In this document: positions 26,817-35,161 of the stretch, piece by piece
Numbering within the stretch: the first letter of the stretch is position 1
Layout of the letters: each line of letters opens with the position of its first letter
Source: Sandaracinus amylolyticus
Lineage (GTDB): Bacteria; Myxococcota_A; Polyangia; Polyangiales; Sandaracinaceae
NCBI RefSeq assembly: GCF_021631985.1
Contig: NZ_CP070225.1
Coordinates: 6,076,001-6,140,000, forward strand
Reading direction: 5' to 3'
DNA: 64,000 nucleotides
Position numbers and translations under genes: made by a program
The notes under the pieces: model-generated
Database searches by the model: none
Told to the model about the DNA's origin: nothing
The model's input: the letters and a program-made list of their open reading frames with translations, nothing else

Positions 26817-28793
26817 ATGACCGACGCGCGGCCGACCACGATCTCGACCGAACGAGCCGACCTCGGCGAGCTCGGGCGATATCGTCTCTGCGCCGAGCTC
26901 GCCGCGGGCGGAATGGCGACTGTGTTCCTGTCGAGCACGATATCGAGCGCGGGATTCAGCAAAGTCGTCGCACTGAAACGCATCCACGAGCACCTGGCGC
27001 GCGACGCTCGGTTCGTGGACATGTTCCTCGACGAGGCGCGCGTCGCATCGCGCATCACCCACCCGAACGTCTGTTCGGTGTTCGACTTCGGCGCGGTCGA
27101 GAGCACGTACTTCATCGCGATGGAGTACCTGATGGGCGAGACGTTCTCGTCCATCCAGCGCTCGCTGAGAGAGCGGGGACGCACCGAGTGGACTGCGCAC
27201 CTGGCGGAGATCTTCGCGCAGGCGGCCGAGGGACTGCACGCGGCGCACGAGCTCCGCGGTGACGACGGCGGGCTGCTCGACGTCGTGCATCGCGACGTGT
27301 CTCCACAGAACCTGTTCCTGACCTACGACGGATGCGTCAAAGTCGTCGACTTCGGCGTCGCGCGCTGCGCCGGGCGCATCCAAGAGACCGAGCCCGGGAC
27401 GATCAAGGGCAAGCTCGCGTACATCGCGCCCGAGCAGATGCGCTGTCAGGAGGTCGACCGGAGGAGCGATGTCTGGTCGCTGGGAGTGACGTTCTGGGAG
27501 ATGCTGGTCGGACGACAGCTCTTCAAGCGCGGCAGTGACATCGAGACGCTCCAGGCCGTGCTGAGCGCCGAGATCCCGGCGCCATCGTCGCTGAATCCGA
27601 CCGTGCCTCCGGCGCTCGACCTCATCGTGCTGAAGGCGCTCTCGCGCGACGTGAGCGCGCGCTGGCAGACGGCGCGGGACATGAGCCGTGCGCTGCGCGA
27701 CTTCAATCGCGCCGAGCGTGCGAGCCTGGGTCAGGTGGAGCTCGAGGAGTGGATGCTCGAGCTCTTTCCCCTGCAATACCGCGAGAAGCGCGCGCTCGTG
27801 CAGGCCGCGCGCGAGCGCTCGGACCCGACCGAGCGCATCCCGGTGGGAGAAGCGATCGAGTCGGCGGAGATGCCACTCCAATCGTCGGGTGCTCACGCGC
27901 TGTCGAGCCCTTCGCCGGCGATCTCGCTGCACGAGCGGATCTCCACGACTCCGACCCACGCAGGATCGATGTCGCCCGACGTGCCCGGAGCGCCGCACGC
28001 GTTCTGGGCGGGCGTCGGATTCGCGACGACGCTCGCCGTGATGCTCGGAGGATGGATCCTCGCACTGACGTGGCCGGCCACGAGGTTCGACGAGGCGCTG
28101 CCGGCGGCGCTCGCGACCGGCGCCACCCATCTGTCGGTCCCGATTCCGTCGGTGGTGCCGCCACCGATGCCGGTGGTGCCCGCGACGCCGTCGGAGGAGC
28201 CCACGGCGACGACGCTCGCGAGCACGACGACGCGATCGCGTCAGCCCACGCCCCGTCCGGGGCGCAGCGCGTCCCGCGGGAGCTCGCGCGGCGGCGAGCG
28301 CACTGGCGACGACGTCGAGCAGATGGACGCGACGGACCACGAGAATCCCGAGGTGGAGGAGGCGATCGATCAAGCGCCCGCCGCAGTGCCCGCGGAGACG
28401 CCGGCGGCCCCGGAGCCCCCGGTGCTGCCCGCGACGATCGCGCCGTCATCGCTCGATGCGCGGGTGTCGATCGACGCGCTGCGGACCGGCGGATCGATCC
28501 CGACGAGCGCAGTCCGTCAGGCGATCGAGCGCCTGGAGGACGAATATCAGCGCTGTTATCGCAACGCAGCGCAGCGGGCCCAGCGCGACGCGAGCGGGAC
28601 CGTCGATGTCGGTCTCACCATCGACGAGATGGGTCTACCGCAGCACGTGAGCGTCGGCAGTGGGGCGCTGCCCGGCCTCTCCGAGTGTGTGCAGGACGTC
28701 ACCTCGCGACTGCGCACGCGACTGCGGCCCGACACCGGCACTGCCGACGTGTCCTACGGAGTCCGCTACACCGTACGCGGCGGAGCTCGGTGA
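26817..28793 (+). CDS. Ser/Thr protein kinase with AgmX/TonB-like C-terminal domain
   Basis: 658 residues. The kinase domain (about 20-310) has AAGGMATVFL, catalytic Lys in VALKRIHEH, HRDVSPQNLFL (His about 158), DFGVAR and AYIAPEQM. The HRDVSPQN variant is the common myxobacterial form. A Ser/Pro linker follows, then one membrane helix near 395-420 (GFATTLAVMLGGWILAL), then a long Thr/Pro/Ser-rich periplasmic linker. The last ~100 residues resemble the AgmX/PglI C-terminal domain (YQRCYRNAAQRAQ, GTVDVGLTIDEMGLPQHV). It heads a string of five genes for secreted and outer-membrane proteins, so it may sense or control that envelope system. Confidence 0.93.
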   Translation: MTDARPTTISTERADLGELGRYRLCAELAAGGMATVFLSSTISSAGFSKVVALKRIHEHLARDARFVDMFLDEARVASRITHPNVCSVFDFGAVESTYFIAMEYLMGETFSSIQRSLRERGRTEWTAHLAEIFAQAAEGLHAAHELRGDDGGLLDVVHRDVSPQNLFLTYDGCVKVVDFGVARCAGRIQETEPGTIKGKLAYIAPEQMRCQEVDRRSDVWSLGVTFWEMLVGRQLFKRGSDIETLQAVLSAEIPAPSSLNPTVPPALDLIVLKALSRDVSARWQTARDMSRALRDFNRAERASLGQVELEEWMLELFPLQYREKRALVQAARERSDPTERIPVGEAIESAEMPLQSSGAHALSSPSPAISLHERISTTPTHAGSMSPDVPGAPHAFWAGVGFATTLAVMLGGWILALTWPATRFDEALPAALATGATHLSVPIPSVVPPPMPVVPATPSEEPTATTLASTTTRSRQPTPRPGRSASRGSSRGGERTGDDVEQMDATDHENPEVEEAIDQAPAAVPAETPAAPEPPVLPATIAPSSLDARVSIDALRTGGSIPTSAVRQAIERLEDEYQRCYRNAAQRAQRDASGTVDVGLTIDEMGLPQHVSVGSGALPGLSECVQDVTSRLRTRLRPDTGTADVSYGVRYTVRGGAR

Positions 28794-28797
28794 CCTC

Positions 28798-29790
28798 ATG
28801 GTCCGACTCGGTGGCTCCCACGGCCGCGCGGCAGGCGCGGGCCGGTCGTCGACTCTCGTCTTCCTGGTGCTCGCGAATGGATGCCTCGGGCCGCTGGTCG
28901 ACGACACCGCGACGTACAGCCCCCACGTGCTGCCGCGCGGCGTGGAGCCGCCCGCCGCGATCGACGATCCCGTGCTGCGCGCGCAGATCGACACCTACGA
29001 TCAGCTCGACGGCAGCGTCGTCCCGCGGCGCTATGCGTGGGCCGACGGAGAGCCGATCCACTACTGGGATCTCGGTTCCTCCTCGCGCGTCGCGAATCCC
29101 GTCTTCGAGCTGTCCCGCTGCGACGAGGAGGGCAATCCGCTCGAGGGCGAAGCGGGCCAGATCGAGCATCCGTGGATCGTGGACACGATCCCGGGCTCGA
29201 CGCTCTACAGCGGATACTGGTCGGTGCACGTCGTGTGCGTCACCGATTCGTACGACGGCGAGCGCGTGGTCTCGGTGGGCGGGATCTCGGACGCGGTCGA
29301 GCTCGGCCTGGCTCGCGAGGCGACTCCGACACAGCGCTGGTTCAGCGCGCCGATCACGCTGCCCGAGGTCGCCATCGATCGCGGCGTCGGTCGCGCACCG
29401 CGGCCGACCGAGCGCGTGTACTACCGAGGGCTCTGGGTCGCGGCGCTCGCACCGACGGGGCGGCGCGACGTGCTCACGTTCGCGCGCAGCCGGATCGTGA
29501 CCGAGGCCCAGGTCTACGTGCTCGCGCGGCGCGGAGACGAGGAGTACGAGGAGGTGATCTTCGCAGACGCGCGCCGCGTCGGGATGGAGCAGTCCGACTC
29601 GTACACACCGCTGGTGCGGGTCGTGAAGATCACGATGGGAGAGGCGTTCGAGCCGGGCAGCGTGCGCGACGCGGACGAGCTCGTGATGCGCGCACCGTCG
29701 GGGCCGGTCGCGGTGCATCCCGAGGTGATCGCGATCGAGGTCACGAACGACCTGCGCAACTACGAGATCGAGTGGGAGGACCCGAGTTGA
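28798..29790 (+). CDS. Secreted lipoprotein of unknown function
   Basis: 330 residues from MVRLGGSHGRAAGAG, 4 bp after the kinase gene. The signal region STLVFLVLANGCLGP gives a plausible lipobox (ANGC). The mature protein is acidic and beta-rich, with PIHYWDLGSSSRVANPV, HPWIVDTIPGSTLYSGYWSV and YYRGLWVAALAPTGRRDV. It has two Cys after the lipid Cys (LSRCDEEG, VHVVCVTD), which may be bonded. No haem motif and no family recognised. Its gene ends as TTGA, overlapping the start of the next gene, which places it firmly in the haem-motif/porin operon. Confidence 0.75.
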   Translation: MVRLGGSHGRAAGAGRSSTLVFLVLANGCLGPLVDDTATYSPHVLPRGVEPPAAIDDPVLRAQIDTYDQLDGSVVPRRYAWADGEPIHYWDLGSSSRVANPVFELSRCDEEGNPLEGEAGQIEHPWIVDTIPGSTLYSGYWSVHVVCVTDSYDGERVVSVGGISDAVELGLAREATPTQRWFSAPITLPEVAIDRGVGRAPRPTERVYYRGLWVAALAPTGRRDVLTFARSRIVTEAQVYVLARRGDEEYEEVIFADARRVGMEQSDSYTPLVRVVKITMGEAFEPGSVRDADELVMRAPSGPVAVHPEVIAIEVTNDLRNYEIEWEDPS

Positions 29791-30248
29791 GATCGCGTCT
29801 CGCCGCGCTCTCGCTCGCCGGTGTCGTCGCGCTGGGCGGTTGTCTCGATCCCATCGCGCCCGACGTGGGAGGTCCGATCGTCGGACGCTGCGACCCCGCG
29901 GACAGCGATCCCGATCACGACGTCTCGTTCCACGTCGAGGTGCTGCCGCTGCTCGCGCGCGCGCCGCGCGAGGGAGGGTGCACATGTCACGACCAGAGTC
30001 GCAACGGCATCGGATATCAGCTCTCGGCCCTCGACCTCACGAGCTACGACGCGCTGATGCGCGGGGGCCGGAGCTCCGGGCGCGACATCGTCGTCGAGGG
30101 CGATCCCTGCATCAGCATCCTGTATCTGAAGCTCACCGCGGCGCCGCCCTTCGGGGCGCGGATGCCGCTCGGCGGTCCTCCGTACTTCACGAGCGACGAG
30201 CTGCGCGTCGTGCACGACTGGATCGCCGAGGGCGCAGATGCGGAGTGA
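29787..30248 (+). CDS. Planctomycete-type cytochrome-like lipoprotein with CXCH
   Basis: 153 residues from a TTG that overlaps the previous stop. The signal peptide RSRLAALSLAGVVALGGC ends in a perfect lipobox. The body follows the planctomycete-type cytochrome C pattern: EVLPLLARAP, then GGCTCHDQSRNG, LSALDLTSYDALMRGG, SGRDIVVEGDP, SILYLKLT, GARMPLGG with the expected axial Met, and RVVHDWIAEGA. The haem motif reads Cys-Thr-Cys-His, one residue short of CxxCH. Haem attachment is therefore uncertain, or it may use an unusual ligase. Small electron carrier is the likely role. Confidence 0.78.
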   Translation: MRSRLAALSLAGVVALGGCLDPIAPDVGGPIVGRCDPADSDPDHDVSFHVEVLPLLARAPREGGCTCHDQSRNGIGYQLSALDLTSYDALMRGGRSSGRDIVVEGDPCISILYLKLTAAPPFGARMPLGGPPYFTSDELRVVHDWIAEGADAE

Positions 30249-30666
30249 CCTGCTCCGCACGGTCCTCGCGGCGTCGTCGCTGGTGTGGATCGTCGCGTGC
30301 GGAGGCACGGGCGCGGGGCTCGACGCCGCCCGACTCCCGGCCTCGATGCGTGCGCCGTATCGGCGCTTCGAGGCGCGCTGCAGTCGCTGTCACAGCCTCT
30401 CTCGTCCGCTGAGCGCACCGGTCCAGAGCGTCGAGCACTGGCAGCGTTATCTCGCTCGGATGCGGCGCATGCCGGGCAGCGGCATCAACCAAGGCGACGC
30501 CGCGATGATCCTCGAGTTCCTCACGTACTACACGACCGTGATGCGCCGCGAGGAGGAGGCGCAGTCTCAGGGCGGCGAAGTGCTGGAGACCGTGCCCAGC
30601 GAGGCGCGCAGCGGAGACGCGATGGCGGACGCGGGCGAGACCGAGAGGAGCGACGATGCGCCGTGA
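30238..30666 (+). CDS. Monohaem c-type cytochrome-like lipoprotein
   Basis: 142 residues, overlapping the previous gene by 11 bp. Signal peptide RTVLAASSLVWIVACGG with lipobox VAC. A single CxxCH occurs in FEARCSRCHSLSRPL, with a later RMRRMPGSG region that supplies a candidate axial Met. A C-terminal helix (AAMILEFLTYYTTVMRREEE) and a short acidic tail follow. The pattern fits a small periplasmic or outer-membrane-attached electron carrier. Its end overlaps the start of the beta-barrel gene by 11 bp. Confidence 0.82.
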   Translation: MRSDLLRTVLAASSLVWIVACGGTGAGLDAARLPASMRAPYRRFEARCSRCHSLSRPLSAPVQSVEHWQRYLARMRRMPGSGINQGDAAMILEFLTYYTTVMRREEEAQSQGGEVLETVPSEARSGDAMADAGETERSDDAP

Positions 30667-31828
30667 GACTCGAGGAGGATGGGTCGCGCTGGGGGTCTGC
30701 GTGCTCGTCGCGAGCGCGCTCCTCGGGCTCCGGGCACCTCGCGCACGCGGGCAGGATCTCGCGTTCGCGGGCTCGGTGCAGGCCAGTTATCTGTTCTCGC
30801 CGACGAGCCCTGCCGACCTGCATCACGCGTTCGACGGATTCACCACCGAGGCGTCGCTGAAGGTGTCGGCCGACGTCGGTGATCACGTCTCGGCACAGGT
30901 GAAGGCCTGCTTCGGGTGCCACGGATTCGAGCTGGGAATGGCGTTCGTCGATTTCCGGGTCGCCGACGAGCTCAACCTGCGCGTGGGCCGATTCAGCCCG
31001 TCGTTCGGCGAGTTCCCCTTGAGGCACGATCCCGCCAATCACCACACCGTGGACAAGCCGCTCGTCTACGACATGGGCCGCATGTTGCGAATGCGCGAGT
31101 GGAACCTCGGGATCCTGCCGATTCCCTACGTCGATCAGGGCATCGAGGTGAACGGCACGCACTGGTGCGACGGCACCGCGCAGGTCGACTACGCGGTGTA
31201 CGTCGTCGGCGGATTGCGGGGAACGACGGAGCCCTTCGACATCGACTGGATCGAGACACGCTCGCTGGGTCGCTATTACGTCGACGACAACGCGTCACCG
31301 GCGGGCGGCGCGCGAGTCGGCTTCGCGTTCAACCTCGGCGAGGAGGCGGCGCTCTCGTTCGGCGCGTCGGGGATGTACGGCCTCTACGATCCCGACGCGA
31401 CGCGCTCGTATCTGATCGTCGGGGCCGATCTCTACGCACGATGGGGCCCACTGACGCTGCGGGCGGAGTATCTCCTGCGCCGCACCGAATTCGCGCTGGG
31501 CGACGATCCCGCGAGCCGGTTCGCCTATGGTCCCGGAGAGAACGGCCAGTTCGACGACTTCTTCTTGAAGGACGGGTGGTACGCAGACGTCGAGATCCGA
31601 TTGCACCCCGCGGTCGAGCTGATCGGGCGGTTCGACGGATTGCGCCGCATCGGGAACGTCGCGGCGACGTCGCCGCTCCGCTCGGAGAGCATGATCCTGC
31701 GTTATACGGCCGGGTTCAATTTCATCCCGGACAGAGCGTTCCGCATCAAGCTCTTCTCGCAGCTCTACGACTTCAGCGATTTTGCAGACGAAGTCACGAT
31801 TCAAGCGGCGGTGGCGGCGAACTTCTGA
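30656..31828 (+). CDS. Outer-membrane beta-barrel (porin-like) with an internal CxxCH
   Basis: 390 residues. Signal peptide GWVALGVCVLVASALLGLRA, probably cleaved after ARG-Q. The rest alternates in the way expected for a beta-barrel (GSVQASYLF, LNLRVGRFSPSFGEFPL, RVGFAFNLGEEAALSFG, ADLYARWGPLTLRAEYLLR) and ends in a terminal Phe (AAVAANF), the Omp85 signal. Near residue 85 it has VKACFGCHGFEL, a CxxCH in an otherwise Cys-poor barrel. Adjacent genes encode two haem-motif lipoproteins, so a porin-cytochrome conduit or a haem-bearing pore is plausible. It could also be just a disulfide. Confidence 0.85.
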   Translation: MRRETRGGWVALGVCVLVASALLGLRAPRARGQDLAFAGSVQASYLFSPTSPADLHHAFDGFTTEASLKVSADVGDHVSAQVKACFGCHGFELGMAFVDFRVADELNLRVGRFSPSFGEFPLRHDPANHHTVDKPLVYDMGRMLRMREWNLGILPIPYVDQGIEVNGTHWCDGTAQVDYAVYVVGGLRGTTEPFDIDWIETRSLGRYYVDDNASPAGGARVGFAFNLGEEAALSFGASGMYGLYDPDATRSYLIVGADLYARWGPLTLRAEYLLRRTEFALGDDPASRFAYGPGENGQFDDFFLKDGWYADVEIRLHPAVELIGRFDGLRRIGNVAATSPLRSESMILRYTAGFNFIPDRAFRIKLFSQLYDFSDFADEVTIQAAVAANF

Positions 31829-31968
31829 GACTCGCGCCTGTTTCTGCTCGTTGTCGGGAGATCCCCCCGTTCCTCGTGAGCGTGCCAGTTCGTACCTTCT
31901 CGAAACATCGCAGTCGGAGCGTACCAATCGGCCCGCACACGGCTCGCGCACTCGAGAGGGAGCAAGAG

Positions 31969-33375
31969 ATGCACTGGAATCGTGCTTTCACGTGGACTGC
32001 CGTCGTCGGCGCGCTCGTCTGGGGTGGCTGCGGCGGAGAGGCGACACCGGGCTCCGGCTCGCTCGCGCTCGGAGGGGCGACGGATTCGACGACACGTCCC
32101 GACGACACGGTGCTGGTGCTGGGAGACGCGGGCGCGCCCGAGGTCGACATCATCGATCCGCCGCCCGTGGATACGATTCCGCCGCCCGGCGCGGTCGTGA
32201 TCGACGTCGAGCGCGAGCTGATGATCACGGATCTCTCGGTGGTCGAAGATCCGGTGCGCACCACGGGCGACGGAGTGTGGACGTTCGGGCATCTCATGAG
32301 CGAGATGGCCGGTGACATTCCGCCCGGCGAATTCGTGATGCAGTGGCTCCGCGAGTGGGAGGTCGATCAGCAATTCGGCGACTCCGTCGCTCCGGCGCGT
32401 CCGCCCATTCGCACACTGATCATCGATCCCTGGCTGGCCCGCAGTGGGTGCGCCGCGGGGGCGACGAGCTGCGAGCTCGATCTCGCGTCGGCGCCGTTCC
32501 GACTGCTCGCGATCGTGAATCGCCTCGATCTGCGCGATGCCGAGCTCACCGGGCCGGGGGGCAGCGAAGACGCGCACACCCGTCATTCCGGCGAGGGACG
32601 GTTCGTGTTCGGCGTGCTCGGACCAGCGGGAGAGCGACTCCGATTCACGGTGATCTTCGAGTACACGCAGGTCGCGGACACCGCCGCCGAAGTGCAGGAA
32701 TGGGCACAGCGCTGGCACGACCTCGGCGCGATTCCGTTCGGTCCGGACTACAACGCTGCGCTGGAGGAGGTGACGCACCTCTTCGCGGGCGCGAACATGG
32801 CGCCCGGTCGTCCCAACGGCAGCGCGATCGCGCAGGTGCGCACCAACGAGATCGCGATCACGCCGATCTGGGAGCTGCGTGAATTCCTGCTCTCGGAGTC
32901 GGGCCTGCACCTCGCGCCGATCCAGCAGACGCCGGACTTCTCGGAGAACGGGACGAACAAGCTGCGCAATCGAATCCGCAGCCACGAGTCGGCGATCCTC
33001 GACGGCTCGTATCGGGTCCCCCCGGGTCAGCTCGGCGCGATCGGTCCGACGCCGACGAGCCGCTTCTTCTGGGACGCGCCCGGGCTCACCGATCACGCCG
33101 CAGCGCGACACCAGTTCTCGCTCAACACGTGCAGCGGGTGCCACGCGGGCGAGACCGCGACGCGGTTCCTCCACGTCGGCACGCGCGAGGCGGGCGCCGA
33201 GGCAGTGCTCTCGGGCTTCCTCGTCGGCGCGCAGGTGGCAGACCCGGTGACCGGAGAGGTGCGCACCTTCGCCGATCTCGATCGTCGCGCCCAGGACATG
33301 GTCGACGTGCTGACCGCAACGCTCGACACCGTGCCTCCGCGGGGTCGCGGAATGAGCGGCGCGCGCGTCCACTGA
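31969..33375 (+). CDS. Secreted lipoprotein with C-terminal CxxCH
   Basis: 468 residues from MHWNRAFTWTAVVGALVWGGC, with AGGGAG upstream and a GGC lipobox. After an Asp/Pro-rich linker (VDIIDPPPVDTIPPPG) comes a globular domain (PIRTLIIDPWLARSGC, FRLLAIVNRLDLRD, RFVFGVLGPAGERLRFTVIF, IRSHESAILDGSY). The C-terminal part has HQFSLNTCSGCHAGETATRF, one CxxCH. I have seen this general shape among myxobacterial secreted proteins but know no function. It is the last gene of the string and is followed by a strong hairpin. A 140-bp gap separates it from the barrel gene, so it may have its own promoter. Confidence 0.82.
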   Translation: MHWNRAFTWTAVVGALVWGGCGGEATPGSGSLALGGATDSTTRPDDTVLVLGDAGAPEVDIIDPPPVDTIPPPGAVVIDVERELMITDLSVVEDPVRTTGDGVWTFGHLMSEMAGDIPPGEFVMQWLREWEVDQQFGDSVAPARPPIRTLIIDPWLARSGCAAGATSCELDLASAPFRLLAIVNRLDLRDAELTGPGGSEDAHTRHSGEGRFVFGVLGPAGERLRFTVIFEYTQVADTAAEVQEWAQRWHDLGAIPFGPDYNAALEEVTHLFAGANMAPGRPNGSAIAQVRTNEIAITPIWELREFLLSESGLHLAPIQQTPDFSENGTNKLRNRIRSHESAILDGSYRVPPGQLGAIGPTPTSRFFWDAPGLTDHAAARHQFSLNTCSGCHAGETATRFLHVGTREAGAEAVLSGFLVGAQVADPVTGEVRTFADLDRRAQDMVDVLTATLDTVPPRGRGMSGARVH

Positions 33376-33383
33376 TTCTCCCG

Positions 33384-33404
33384 GGGGAGGCTGCGCGCCT
33401 CCCC
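33384..33404 (+). terminator. Strong hairpin terminator of the haem-motif/porin gene string
   Basis: GGGGAGGC and its exact complement around a 5-base loop, 9 bp after the stop at 33375, followed by a pyrimidine tract (TCTCGCCCCCC). Confidence 0.7.
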
Positions 33405-33489
33405 TCTCGCCCCCCGTCAGTCGGCGCACGCCGCGGATTTCGGCTCGTTTCGGGCGAGCGCGCGCGATGCCTCGGGTAGCACCGCCTCG

Positions 33490-35157
33490 ATGGAGGTGCG
33501 TGTGCCTCGAGCGAAGACGAGATGGACGATCGGTGTGGGCGCGCTCGCGCTCGCGGCATGTGGAGGCGACGACGTCGCGGTGATGCCCGACGCGAGCGTG
33601 CCGGCGATCGACGCCGGTGCGATCGACGACGGGAGCGTCGCGAGCGAAGGAATCGCGTGGGAGCCGTGCACACTGCAGGACGCACCGAGCGTGACCGCGG
33701 AGTGCGCGCGAGTGAGCGTACCGCTCGACTGGTCGGCGCCCGAGGGCGAGCACATCGAGCTCTTCGTCGAGCGCGTGGTCGCAGCCGAGCCATCGGGCCG
33801 CGCGATGTGGGTGCTGATGGGCGGGCCCGGCCAGTCGGGGCAGGACTTCGAGGGGCTCGCGGCCGTGATCGCGGCGCGCGATCACGGGCTCGACATCTAC
33901 TTCCCCGATCATCGCGGCACCGGAGACTCGACGCGCCTCGTGTGCACGAACGAAGAAGCCCCGTTCTCGCCGGGCGGCGCGCACATCGTTCCCGACGAGT
34001 GGCCTGCTTGTCGTGATGCGATGCTCGCGCAATGGGGCGCCGCGCGGCTCGCGCACTTCTCGACGACGAGCGCCGCGCACGACGTGCGGCACCTGATCGA
34101 GCTCGAGCACGACGAGGACGATCGAGTCGTGGTGCTCGGAATCTCCTACGGCACCTATCTCGCGAATCGATATCTGCAGATCGCGCCCGACCAGGCGGAC
34201 GGCGTGGTGCTCGACTCGATGTGCGCGCCCGACGACTGCTTCTTGTCCGAGCAGGATCTCTGGGAGGACGAGGCCGGTCGCATGATCCTCGCGCGCTGCG
34301 CGGAGCACGAGGCGTGTCGCGCGCGGCTCGGTGACGATCCGGTCGCGGCGCTCGCATCGCTGCACGAGCGCGTCGCGGCCGGGCACTGTCCGATGCTCGG
34401 CGATCCCGCGGTCGACGTGGAGCTGCTGCGCACCGCGCTCGGACAGATGATGTTCGGGTACGGGACGCGTCAGCTCGTGCCCGCGCTGATCCATCGGATG
34501 ACCCGGTGCGACGACGCGGATCGCGCGGTGATCCAGCATCTCTATCAGCTCTTCTTCGGGCCGATCTTCGCGGCGGGCGCGAGCTTCGAGCCGGGCACGA
34601 TGGGCGCGCCGCCGGCCGGCGGAGGAGGAGGCGGGCCTCGCAAGTACTCGTTCCCGCTCGCGATCAACATCGTCGCCGGCGAGATGTGGGAGCCGAGCGA
34701 TCCCTCGCGCGAAGAGCTGCAGACGCGCTGGGAAGGAACGCTGATGTGCCGCGGCGTCTCGCGCTCGATCGGGTGGGAGATCGATGGATGGCCGCACTAC
34801 GTCGACGCGCTCGCGGGGCGCTATGGCGAGACGTCGATTCCCGTGCTCGGGATGAATGCCGATCTCGACACCGCGACGCCTGCTCGCCACGCGCGTCCGT
34901 GGGGCGAGCGACTCGACGGCCCGCACCAGCGCTACGTCGAGATCCCGAACGCCGCGCACTCCGTCATCGCGCAGGGCGTGCTCACCGACGATCACACGAC
35001 GACGTGCGGGCGCGAGCTGCTCCTGCAGTTCGTGCGCGATCCCCGCGCCGAGCTCGACACGAGCTGTCTCGCGCAGACGCTCCCGCTGCGCTTCTTCGGC
35101 TCGGATCCCTTCGTCGAGGCGCACTTCGGGACGACGGATCTCTGGGGCGATCCCTGA
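33490..35157 (+). CDS. Secreted alpha/beta-hydrolase peptidase (tripeptidyl aminopeptidase-like)
   Basis: 555 residues. Signal region TRWTIGVGALALAACGG suggests a lipoprotein, followed by an Asp/Ala-rich linker. The catalytic domain follows the TAP/prolyl aminopeptidase plan: VSVPLDWSAPEGEHIELFV, the oxyanion motif MGGPGQSGQDF, DHRGTGDS, and the nucleophile elbow VLGISYGTYLANRY (Ser about 219). The acid lies in GMNADLDTATP and the His in PNAAHSVIAQG. Extra Cys pairs (CNEE, CRAR, CGRE, TSCLAQ) suit an exported enzyme. Likely cleaves N-terminal residues from peptides outside the cytoplasm. It converges on the NB-ARC/TPR gene. Confidence 0.92.
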   Translation: MEVRVPRAKTRWTIGVGALALAACGGDDVAVMPDASVPAIDAGAIDDGSVASEGIAWEPCTLQDAPSVTAECARVSVPLDWSAPEGEHIELFVERVVAAEPSGRAMWVLMGGPGQSGQDFEGLAAVIAARDHGLDIYFPDHRGTGDSTRLVCTNEEAPFSPGGAHIVPDEWPACRDAMLAQWGAARLAHFSTTSAAHDVRHLIELEHDEDDRVVVLGISYGTYLANRYLQIAPDQADGVVLDSMCAPDDCFLSEQDLWEDEAGRMILARCAEHEACRARLGDDPVAALASLHERVAAGHCPMLGDPAVDVELLRTALGQMMFGYGTRQLVPALIHRMTRCDDADRAVIQHLYQLFFGPIFAAGASFEPGTMGAPPAGGGGGGPRKYSFPLAINIVAGEMWEPSDPSREELQTRWEGTLMCRGVSRSIGWEIDGWPHYVDALAGRYGETSIPVLGMNADLDTATPARHARPWGERLDGPHQRYVEIPNAAHSVIAQGVLTDDHTTTCGRELLLQFVRDPRAELDTSCLAQTLPLRFFGSDPFVEAHFGTTDLWGDP

Positions 35158-35161
35158 TCGA

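Noticed and set aside
31801-35124. Minus-strand open frame of more than 1100 codons
   Set aside because: It is antisense to the lipoprotein and peptidase genes and is rich in Arg, His, Ala and Glu, a product of high-GC codon structure.
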